Shown piece after piece: positions 16,530 to 28,500 of a stretch of 45,839 bases of DNA. This DNA is from Kiritimatiellia bacterium. GTDB taxonomy: Bacteria; Verrucomicrobiota; Kiritimatiellia; RFP12; UBA1067. Under the pieces are notes generated by a model. It did not search any database. It was given only the letters and a program-made list of their open reading frames with translations, and had not been told where the DNA came from. Positions within the stretch are counted from its first letter, which is position 1. Each line of letters starts with the position of its first letter. The position numbers were made by a program, and so were the translations under genes. The stretch covers positions 1 to 45,839 of the forward strand of contig CAAFYT010000089.1 in assembly GCA_900767325.1 (NCBI GenBank). Direction: 5' to 3'.

Positions 16530-19500
16530 ATGAAGAATAAAATTCTGTCCCTGATTGCTCTTGCGGCGATCTTCGCGTGTGGTTCGGCGATGGCCGTCGG
16601 CGATATCTACGATATCCGGGCCTGCAAGGATGCGATTGGCAGATGGAACGATTGTGCGGAAAGCGAGTTGCCGCTTTATACAATCGATAGTCCAATGGTC
16701 GTCGGCGACGATATGTATTTCAAGGTTCGCTTCATCCCGCGGGATCAAAGCGGTGCAACTTGGAATCTGACGTATACTGGGCCCTTCTCGCCGGAGATGG
16801 CCAAGGCGCTGACGCCGCTCCAGATGGGCATTTTCGTGGGCGGAACGAATCGGTTGGAGTTCGCAAGCTGCATCGAGACGCTGGAGAGCAGAGTCGGGCC
16901 CTACACGTGCCTCGATCTCGTTTTCACCTACAAGGTGCAGCCGGGCGACTTCGCCTTGCCGATCGTGACCGCGTCCATTGACGAGCGCGGCAATGTGGTG
17001 CCGACCTTCAATACCGATCCGAAGGGCACGGGCTATCGCGGCTATTACATCAACCCGGGTTCGTACCAGTGGAAGATCTACTATGGCGACACCAAGCAGG
17101 AGGCTGTGTGGGCGATCTCCAGCCAGAGTTTTTCGCCGGTGCCGATGCGCGACCTCTACCTGCGCAAGGCGGGCTATGTGGCGAAGACGGTGGACTTCGA
17201 CAAGGGCGATGACTACAAGAAGGGGGATGTCTGGCGCGAGGTGCATCAGGGCTCGGCGCTGACCGTGAACGCCGATCCCCGGATCGCGCTCACCAGCGTG
17301 CCGACCAATTCGGTGCGGATGTACGTCTGGTCCACGAACGAGAACGCGGTCGTGGTCTATCCGTCCAGCAAGGTGAAGGTCGAGAAGGTCACGATGAAGG
17401 ATCCCGTGACGCAGAAGGATGTCACCTACTCGGTCGGCGAAATCGTCATCGAGGGCGGGCAGCAAGAAGCCGAGTTCAAGATTTGGGGTGTCAGCAAGAC
17501 GGCGAACGGCGGCAATGCTGGTCTTGTGCTGAGCGCCTACAACCATTTCAACTACGAAAACCTTTCCGGTGATCTCATTCCAGATACGCTTACGATTCCG
17601 GTCAAGTGTATTGACGAACTACCGCCGACGGTCTCCGTTCGGTGCGACCGCGAGGTAGTTTACGCTGATGAGGACTACAAGGAAATGGCCGCGCAGTTCA
17701 CGATCACTGCATCGCAGGCGCTGCCTGTGGATGTGGATGTCGCGCTGAAGCCCATGTTTGCCGATGGCGAGGGGGGCGATGAGAAGTGGCCCGATTACAT
17801 GCGGTTCTCTACGACGGGTGCATTTCCATCCACGTCGCCGGATCCTTCGGCCTATCCGACGGTGAGAATTCCAGCGGGGCAGACCTCGGCCGATTTCACG
17901 ATCTGCCTGTTCGCGCTCAGGAGCGACGATCGCACGCGCGGCGTTGGGCACGGTATTGCGTTCAAGCCGATTATTTCCGACGCCCAAAAGGCGGCCGCGG
18001 GCATCCAACTTCTTGAGGACGCGCTCGTCACGGTGCAGCCAGCGCCTGCTCGGATTATCGTTCCGGCGGAAGGGGTTACGCTTACTCCGCAGCCAGTTCG
18101 CAACGATGATTACGCGCTGACGCTTCAGGTCAATGGAACATACGCCGATTTGAACGCTGGCACGACTGCTGGCTACAAGATTTATGTGCGCTATCCGAAT
18201 AAAACCTTCGCGGCGCTTGCGGGCGAGTATTACGTTGACTCCAGCGACTCCGAAGTCGAAGGCGGAATTCTCAAGTTGCTGGCGAAAGATCCAGCTGATG
18301 GCAAAATGGTGAAGACGGAGACATTGCCAGTGCTCAAGTTCCCGACGGCTGGCGATGATCAGACGGTCGAGATTTACGTTGTGCCACCGGTTAGCGGTTC
18401 TCTCGGTAAGAGCGCAACGCGGACCGTACTCGCCAATGTAAAAGATCTGCGCTCAATTGTTCTAACCACGACCGATGGAACGGAGAATGAGTATAACGAA
18501 GGCGCGACGGTCAACATCAAGATTAAATTGAGCGAGAATAGCTACGATAATCCGATCTACGCATTTTTAAGGCCCGTTGACTCTGCCTATGCAACCAATT
18601 CGCTCTATAGGAGCGTCAAGGGTGGCAGTTTTATGACCTGCGGTATGAATGGGTCTGATTCAATCTCGGGTATTCCGATTGCATCCCCGGAGACGGAAGT
18701 TACGGCGTCATTCATGTTCCTTGATGGTTACAGTCGCGATAACGGCGGTTTGAACGCTGGCTTTGAAGTCATACTCTCCGAGGAGCAGACCTCAACGAAT
18801 AAAGTCATCAAGGGTTTCAACTCGAATCAGCTCAATCTCACGGTCTACAACGTTGAGCCAGAGTTGACGCGTTTCGAGCTGAATGGCGTCAAGTATAACG
18901 ATGGAGATACGGCAACAACGAAGTATCCGCTTGGCCAGGATCAGGTTGTCAAGGCGATTGTCAAGGATGTTCAGTACGATCTGGACAACAACTTCACCTG
19001 CCGGTGGACTCCGTATTGCGATGACATTCCGCAGGAAGACGGCATCAAGACGATTGTCGGCAATCCGTCCAACTGCACCTATACCAACAACTTCCCGATC
19101 GCCGGACACTGGAAGATCGAGTTGGAGATCAAAGACAAGGATATGAGCGACTGGAAGGCGACGTCCTATGCGCTTTATCTCGATGTGGTCGATCAGCCGC
19201 AAGTTTCAATCTCGGCCCCGGAGACACTGGATGAGACGGCGAGAACGCAGAAGATTCTCGTTGGCCTCGGCGGTTATTACGATTCGTCCGCCGCCGGGGG
19301 CAAGCCGATGGATGTCATGATCCATGTGATCCCGCCGACTGGCGCAAACCCTGGCGAATTCAAGCTTGCCGAGGAGTATCGCAATACCGATCCGTTGCTC
19401 GGGCCGACGGAAGAGGGGTATTATATAATTCAGATCAAGGATACCAAGGAGCATGAGATACCGATCTCCTCCCTGGACGGTACGATGCTCAGCGAAGGTA

Positions 19501-22500
19501 GCGGCTTTAAGCTTGAGGCGTATGTGGTGACGAAGACCGTGAATCCGCGTACGGGCGTGCCGTGGTGCGACTATTACCTCCTCAATAGCACGAAGTCGTA
19601 TGTGCTGAATGTTGCGCCAAACAACAACGATGCCGACGGTAAGGCATTCTCACCGTTGGGCGACATCAACACGCCTTCTGGGCGCGTCGAGGTGGCGGCG
19701 AGCCGGGCGACGGAACGCAAGATCACATGGCGTTTCAGAAACGATGTTGAAGCTGATATGAAGGCCGGAGTCACGATTCACATTTCTGGCGGCGGCGGCG
19801 AGAACTACAATGAGGACGGATTCACGAACGGCGTGAAGACGGTGACGGAATCGGCCTCTGGAACGTATGTGCCGGACTTCAGCGGTCTGACGGGAGACCA
19901 GCAGGTCATGATCGAGATCGAGGATAAGGACGGCGGCAACATCAGCCAGACCTGGTATTTCACAATCATCGCCTCAAAGACGCTGAATACCTTTGCCGAC
20001 GGGCCTTCGGGCGGAACGGACAAGCAGCTTTCCGTCAAGTATCAGGGCGCAGCGGGCCTCGGCAAGGGCCACGTCTTCATTCCCGGCTACAGCGGAGTTC
20101 CGGGGGCCACGCAGTTCCGTCTCAGCTGGAACTGCGGGCGAAACAACATCATGTACGGGTATGCCTACGGTTACCGCGTGGGGGCGATCGACAACGGGCA
20201 GCTCAATGGCGGCAACGACATCCCGATCGATTCGAACGGCAACACCTGGACGACGGGTGACCCCTACTACCAGTATGACGACAAGACCCTCGACTCCTTC
20301 CTGTACGCCTGGCTGAAGCCGACTTCCGCCGAGGGTGGAGATTCGGAGGCCACGATCAACGTTACGCCGGAGTTCAGCGACGGCACGGTTTCCGCTGCCG
20401 AGATCAGGATGCCCGCGCAGGAGGCGAGCGGCGAGAAGGACGGGAGCGGTTATTTGCCGGTCACGGTTGAGGCGGTCTTCTCGAAGGAATACATCGCGTC
20501 GGATAACATCGGCGATATCAACGCAGACGGCATTCCCGATCTTTACATCGCCAACCCGTACTACGATTTCACGGTGGACTATTCGCTCTTCCGTGGCGAG
20601 GGGAGCGACATGGCGTCGTTCAAGAACATGAACGATGACGAGGACTTCCTCCCGATCGGCATCGGCGGCACGGCGATCTATCCGAATTTCAACGGCGCAA
20701 CGGAGTTTACCGCCTATCAGGAGATCCGTGGTTTGGGCGATGGGCTCAATAATGCTCCCGCGCTCGCCGGCATCACCGGCGCCAAGCCAGATCCCGATTT
20801 CACGGATCTTGAGCTCAAGAGTGCGCGCACGCTGGGCTATACTTCGGCGAAGGATGCGCTCGACCATGGCTGGTCGCCGGAGCGTCCGTCGAATCCGACC
20901 GTTGAGGATACGGATGAGGACGGCTTCCCGGATGGCTACGAATACTGGTTCTGGTATCGCGCGCATGTCGGCTATCTGGACAATGGCCAGATTCGTCGTA
21001 TCCAGGGCGAGAAGTACAATCCTCTGCATCCCGAAAAGGGCGATGTGATCACCTGGCAGGAGATCGAGAAGGTGTTCGATCCCATTACGGTGAACGCCGA
21101 GGCCGCCGACGACATCAACCTCGTCGATACCGATAACGATGGTCTGCCGGACATTCTCGAGTTCGCGCTGGGAACGAATCCGATCCACTGGGATACGGAT
21201 GGCGATGGTCTGCCGGACGGCTGGGAAGTGCTTCGTACCAATCTTGATCCGCTGAAGGCGGCAACAGACGATACGCACAAGGACGGCACCGTGAACCCCG
21301 ACCATGACTTCATGGCCTCGATGACGCTTTCGGGTCTTACGCGCATCACGTCGGTCGATGCCGCGGGGCGCGCCGTCCATTACGCGACCCCGATCGCCTA
21401 TTGGGACATCATGGAGGCGGTTCAGGTTACGGAAGAGCCGCTGGGTACGGGTTGGAAGGTGAGGATCGGCGAGAAGGACTACATCATCAAGAACGGCGAT
21501 CTGACGGAGTCGCAGGTGTATGTGAAGGTCGTGGACGGGGAAAAGGAGGAGTACTACCTCGCGAACGACTTCAAGCCCACGGAGGCCTTTGCCGTTTCGA
21601 TGGCTCCTGGCGTCGCGGTGCGTGGGCTCGGCGCGATTCTGGAGAAGGGAACCAAGCTTGATTCCGCTCCGGTGCAAGCGGAGTGGTACGAGAAGCGCTT
21701 CGTTGGGTTCGAGAACTCGGCGGGGGGAATGTCGCCGATCGGCGGAAACGACGCGGACTTCGAGCGTCGCGGCTACTCCGTCTGGCAGTATGGAAAGGAC
21801 GGCGGCTACGTGATGGCGGGCAACAAGGATGTTGCGGTCGGCACGGTGGTCGTTGAAGTGGCCGTTGCGGATATCAAGCTTCTCCATCACCACGTCTACC
21901 AGTGGCGCGGCTTCAAGTTGGCGACGGATCTTGCGGAGAAGTACGGTACGCTCGACGAGCGTTGGGACATGGGCACGGGTTTCGATCCGACCACGGCATG
22001 GAATGTGGATGATCATGGTTATGTGCATCATCGCTGGTGGATTACGCCTCCGTCCAAGCCGCTCAGCAGCTTTGTCCGCAAGATTGGCTACGGCGCAACG
22101 GGAATGGCGGCCGATACGGAGGCCTACACGACGCTTGACGAGTATCTGCTGATGAACTTCCGTCAGCATTGCGGGCAGGTTGCGGAAGCCGACCTCTGGG
22201 CTGATCTCCACGCCTCGCCGCAGAAGACCTATGCGTCGATCTGGGCGAAGAACACGACCTTCCCGAACAACCAGACATCGACGACAACCTCCACCACGAC
22301 CGTGACGGATGAGGAGGGTAACACGACGACCTCGACCACCGATTCGGCCTCGGTCTCCGGCTGGGGCGCCGACACGGATGGCGATGGCGTTCCGGACGGC
22401 TGGGAACTCTACGTCTCCTGCGGACCGTATTCGCTCGGCAATGTGCTGAACAACACCTTGGCCATTTCGCCGCTTTACAATGAAATCGCGAACAACAGGC

Positions 22501-25500
22501 CTATGGATGTCGACGAAGATCCGATCGCCGGGCCGACGAATCCGCCCGAAGGCGACGGACTTTCGTATGTGGCGGAGTTCCTGGGCACCGATTCGATGAT
22601 CGCCTATGCTGACGTGGATACGATCGCCACAACGCATCCGTCGGACGAGCATTGGCTCAACAAGTTCTGGCCGACCGATCCGTGGTCGACGGATACCGAT
22701 TGCGACGGCGTCGCGGATGGTGCCGAGAGCGCGGGCGTCCACAAGGTCTACTCCGGAATGACCTGCGAGTGGCCCGCTGATACGGGCACCTACCGCATCG
22801 AGGGCGCGGGTATGAACCCCTGCTCGTGGGATACCGATCAGGATGGTCTGCCCGATCCGTGGGAGCTGCAGTACATCGGCCAGTACATCCCGAGCACGTT
22901 CTATTGCACCGATGTCTACCAGTATCGCGGGTATCAGCTCATGTGCGCGATGTATGGCCTGGAGCCGTCGGCCGCGATATTCGTAAATCCGGCGGAGGAG
23001 CCGGGCTTCTTCGTGGGCGGCATGGATCCTTCGGTTCCTGACTCCTATTCGGAAACCGAGTATTCGCTGAGCGAGGAGATTCTTGCGCGTCGGCCGCTGA
23101 ACATCAACCGCGATTACGATTTCGACGGATTGCAGAACTGGCAGGAGTATCTGACCTGCACGATTCGCGCGTTCCGTTACGACGATGTGCTCTCGCCGTG
23201 GAAGGTTCCGCAGAAGGCCGATTTCGGTGCAACCGACGAGGAATTCCTCGACGCGCTCGTGACGGGCGCTCCGCTCAATCCTCTGACGGACGGCGGTTCC
23301 AACCCCAATCTGGTCTTCGGCGCGTTCGACAGCTATGCCGCCTACGGCTCGAAGTGCCGTCGTGGGTGGGACCTCTGCTACGACCACTACTACTTCTTCC
23401 CGGATGGCGTGAACCACATTCTTCGCAAGGACAGCAACAAGCTGTTCACGAAGAGCATCTACGGGCAGATCATCGCCGAGGCGGGTCTCTCCGACGAAAT
23501 CGACGAGGATGTGGGGCCGGTCGAATATGCGACGTGCGATCCGCGCGACCCCGATTCCGATGGCGATGGCATGGACGACTACTACGAGCTCTTCCACGGG
23601 CTTAATCCGCTCTACGGCGGGAAGACCGGCTTGGATCTCATCTCCATGCAGTGGGGCGCGGGAATCAGCGCCGAGAACAACTACTGGCAGCTGACCCGCC
23701 AAAATGAAGCGCGCGGCGACAGCAAGGAGAAGAAGGCCCGCGACTTCGCGATCTTCCCGTGGATGGCCGGCGATCCGGCGGCCGATCCCGATGGCGACGA
23801 CATCAGGAACGTCGATGAATCCATCAAGCCGAACATCGAGGCGAACCTGACCTGGCTCCATACCGATCCGACTCCGCTTTGGATGACGGATACGTCGTCG
23901 GCCCATTCGCTGGTCAACGGATACTATCGTCCGCCGGTTCTCTCGTTGCAGTGGGATGGCGAGATTCCGCGCCAGATCGACGGCCGGGATCTGCCGGATG
24001 TCTCGGCGGCGCCCTCGCATCGCTGGCTCCTGATCACGCCGTACAACTGGGCGTTCGAGGAGAACGACGGCTACGATTCCGACCATGATGGCTTGAGCGA
24101 CTATCACGAGGCCGCGGCCAAGGCCACGGCGACCACCGATCCTCAGGACGAGGACGATCCGCGCCGTCGTCAGGCGATGTACTTCACGGGCGACAGGAGC
24201 GCTCTGCAGGCGAAGGACGATCCGATCTTCGGAATCGGGAGCTCGGAGCTCTTCTTCCTCGAGTTCACCGTGGAGTGCTGGGTGCGGCCCGAGCGCGTGG
24301 GGGGCGCTCGGCAGACGATCCTCGAGCGCGTTGTCACGCATGGCGCCTCGAATCCGGGCGATCGGCGCTATTATCGGCGCAACTTCCAGCTCGGCATCGA
24401 CGAGACGGGGCACTACTATGCCGCCTACGACTCCAATGGCACGGGCGTCGATCGCGTGATCGCCACGAGCGAGCGCACGGCAACGGCCGACGCCTGGACG
24501 CACCTTGCGGCGACCTATGATGGCCGCAAGCTCGTGCTCTTCATCGACGGCGTTCCGTTCGCAACCACGGTCTCCGAGCTGCATCCGGCCATTTCCGGCG
24601 AATCGGCGTATACGACGCTGACATATGACAACACGGTCAGCATGCTCGACTGGGATTTCGACATCTGGAGCTATCTCCGTTCGATCACCACCGAGCACGC
24701 GATCATCGTCGGCGCTTCGGCGATCGAGCAGACGGGTTCGGAAGATTCGAAGATTTCGGCGCTTGCCCTTGATTCCAAGACCTCGTCGTGGGATGCCTAC
24801 GACAGCTTCTACCAGGGCTATCTGGACGAAGTCCGCATCTGGGACGGTGCGCGTAGCGAGGGAGAGATCAGGAGTGACTACAAGGCGCGCTACACCTTCG
24901 CCGATGTCGCCGCCAACCAGAAGGCGGTCTACAAGGCCTGGCTGGATGGTGCACGGCGCGATGTGACGAATCTCGACGTCAGCAACCAGCTGCCGCCGGA
25001 GCTTGCCTACCACTACACCTTTGACGGGCTCTTCAGCGCGCTCTCGCCGGAATTCATGGCGACGGAGCCGAATGGCTTCAACGCGACGATCGAGAACGGT
25101 GGCAAGGCACTCTGCGCCCGCCCGGAGGGCTACGTCTGCCAGTGGTGGGCGGATCTGCCGGTTCACTCGCTCGTCTATGGCAACTATGCCTATGTGCCGT
25201 GGATTCCGAACACGCTGGCACATCTGCCGCGCATCGACGGCACGGTTCTCGACTCGGTGTATTGGAGTGAGGATTTCGTCGGCTTCAAGTCGGCGGCGGA
25301 GATGAACTACGAGAAGTTCGACTTCCCGAAGACCCACGAGCTCTGTGGCAACTACGTGCCGGTCGTGACTGGTCTTGGCGAGCGCGAAACGCGCAATGCG
25401 ATCGTCTTGAACGGCGGCACGCCGCTCGACGAGCATGTTGTCTCGAAGCAGAATTTCGTGACGCGCGAGGAAAAGCTTTACACAACTGACCTCCTGCCGC

Positions 25501-28500
25501 TCGGTAACGCCTATGTGCGCTATTGCGAGGACATGTGGGATGGCGAAGGCCCCTCCACGGTCGGCGATCCCTCGGGCAAGGATGTTGACTTCGACTACCT
25601 GCCTGATTGGTGGGAGGCGCTGCAGCCCGGTTTTGTGGATCTGACGACCTATGATTGGGAAACGCCGATTACTCGCAATGGTCTGACCCGCACGGCGGGC
25701 GAGTGGTATCGCATCGATATCGCCGCGGGCGCCCATGAGACGGCGACAGGCGGAACCTTGGCGGATGAGACCTACAAGTCCGTCGCCGATGTCGATCACG
25801 ACGGCATGGCGGATTGGTGGGAGGATTTCTACGGCATCGATACGCACAACTCCACCGATGGATTTGCCGATGTTGATAACGACGGTCTTTCCAATTACGC
25901 CGAGTTCCTCGTGAGTGAGGTGTTTAACTACGCTGTCTTGAGCCCGACGAATCCGCGTTCGGATGGCTTTATTGTTGACTACTTCCGCAAGTTCGGCGAT
26001 CTCTATCTTGGCGAGGTCTTTACTGACCATGACCAAGTCAATGATGATTGGGAAGGGCGCTATCCCGAATTCGCCAATCGATCGCTCTACGATCCATCGC
26101 GTGATGAAGATCACGATGGTTGGTCGAATTATGCGGAGTACCGTGCGGGCACGGATCCTTCCAAGATCACGGCGATGGGTATTGAGGAGTACACGAAGAA
26201 CGAGTATCCCGTTCCCGTCATCGAGGCCAAGGTCGTCTACAACGGCAACGACATCAGTCTCGGCCAGGTCGTGTTCAAAGCCTGGAACGAGGAGAGCGAT
26301 CCGGATATGAACTCCGTCCCCGATGCGATCTGGACGTTCGGAAACGGCGAGGCCGTTGAGGGTGATCGTGTCTCGACGGGTGGGTCGTCCGAGAGCGGCA
26401 GTTCGCTGGTCGACTATGAGAAGTACATCGGCAAGAAGCCCTCGGGCGTGCAGCGTTATGTTTTGTCGGGCGGGGCGATTTCCGAGGGATCCGTCCGGAT
26501 CGCCTTCTGCAACCCGAACTTCTCGATCATTACATTCGTGGATGACGTTCCCGTGTCGATGGAGAATGGCTATCCTGATGATGCGGAATGGTTCTATAAC
26601 GTCTTCGACAAGGGCGGCAAGCTCGTGCACTCCGCGTTGTTCGGCGATGACGGCGAGGAAGATGAGATCGGCACGATCGACTATAAGACCGGCGTGATCA
26701 CCATTGACTTCGACACGTTCACGGGGCTGCACTTCGGCGATTACAGCAGCATCGCCAGCACGGCCTCAGGTTCGACCGAGACGGATGCCGAGAAGTACTA
26801 CGTCTACGACATCGAAACGTCCTATGTGCGCATTCAGTGGTCGGCGAAGTTGATTGGTTTGACGGTTAATAACACGTATTACCTCTCAGATTCCGATGTG
26901 GTGTCGGAGGCCGCTAAGAGCCATGGTCACATCCGCGAGGGCAAGAATACCTTTGTCTGCTATCTTGTCGGTGGTTCGGGCGCCTCGGGAGAATCCAGTG
27001 GTGAAGGCGAGGGCGCCAGCTCGATTACGCCCGGAACTCCGTTTGGCGTCGTGCGTGGCGTTGACGTGGGCTGGCAGGGCGCGAAATTCACGGTCGAGAT
27101 CGGCGAGACGTGCGGGATTTCGCCGCGCATCGCCCTTTGGGCCGATGTGAACGATCGTGACGAGAAGATCGACGGCGCCAACGACGTGCTCCTCAATGAC
27201 CGCACGCTGGCGCTCCTCAACGCCCAGTCGAGCAATTCGCTGGATCGCGCCTACTGGGCGCAGGTGGTCTCGAATCGCGTCGACGTCACGCCGCCGCAGA
27301 AGGACAAGGTCCGCGTGCGCGTCGTACGCTACGGGGTGGACGATATGTTCTACTATATGGTCGCCGGCCTGAATCCCGAGCCGCTGATCGACAAGATGTT
27401 CGATGCCAATGGGCGCGACTTCCTCTGCGAGGCCGACTTCCTGGGCGACGGGATCTTCGACCTTGACTGGGAGACGCTGAAGAGCGAGGTCGTCGACAAC
27501 TCGGCCGTCAAGGCCGCCAACCTCCCCGTCACGAACATGACGTATCTCGTCGTGATCGGAGACGGCGAGAAGGCGATTCATGGTTCGACAGATACGAACT
27601 CGGTCATTCGGGCGCTCGGCTCGGTGGTCACGCGTCGCTTCGAGAAGACGCAGTCGCGTCCGAAGGCGATCGGCGTAATCGGCGGTGGTGATGTCGTTGA
27701 TCGTGGCATCGTCTTCTCGGCGCGTCCGACGTTCGTTTGGTCCGTGCCGAACGAGGATGCCTGGGCGAAGCGCTTCGGCACGACGTATACTGCGTTCAAG
27801 ATTCGAGTGAAAGATGCGAAGACAGGTGAGTTGATCTACAACTCCGGTGTCGTTCGTGCGCCTGCACAGGAACCCGATGGAAGCTTCCGTTGGATGGCTC
27901 CGATTACGGTCGGCGCGCAGACGCCGCAGGGCAAGTTGTTCAAGAACGCCGCGAACTACACTTGGGATGTTGCGATGTACAACGCCAAGTTCAAGCCCTC
28001 CGCGAACGAGACCGATGTGTGGTCTTCTCCTGATGAGGGTCGTTTCTCGACGGATGTGAACATGCAGCAGGCGCTGAACGACCGTGGCTTCTCGTCCGTT
28101 GACGTGAGCGTGAAGTACGCGGGTCCGAAGGCCGTTCTGGAGAAGTGCGGCGATCTGACCGATCTCAGGGGCAAGGTTCGCGTTCAGGCGTTCACCACGG
28201 CCGATTTCAGCGGCGAGCCGCTTTCCGAGACGCAGGTCACGGACTTCGGTTCGCTGGTCAACCTCCTTGATCAGGATGTCAATGCAACGTTGATCGGCCT
28301 CCCGGCCGACGGCACCTATTACGTGCGCGCCTACATCGACATGAATGGCAACTTCAAGAAGGACGACTTCGAGTCGTGGGGCTATGCGAAGGATTCGGCG
28401 GCGCTTTCGACGACGGTCAGCCGGAAGCCGGCGCTCAGCATCTTCATTGAAGACGCCGATACGAACGGCAACTGGCATCCCGACGCCTGGGAGTACGCCT

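Noticed and set aside
19974..26732. A 2252-codon open frame on the minus strand inside the 4185-residue gene
   Set aside because: It is the antisense of a strong coding frame whose codon bias avoids the triplets that would give stops on the other strand. Its translation is Arg/Asp/Val-rich with no signal peptide or domain, while the plus-strand frame has a signal peptide, a ribosome binding site and clear domains.
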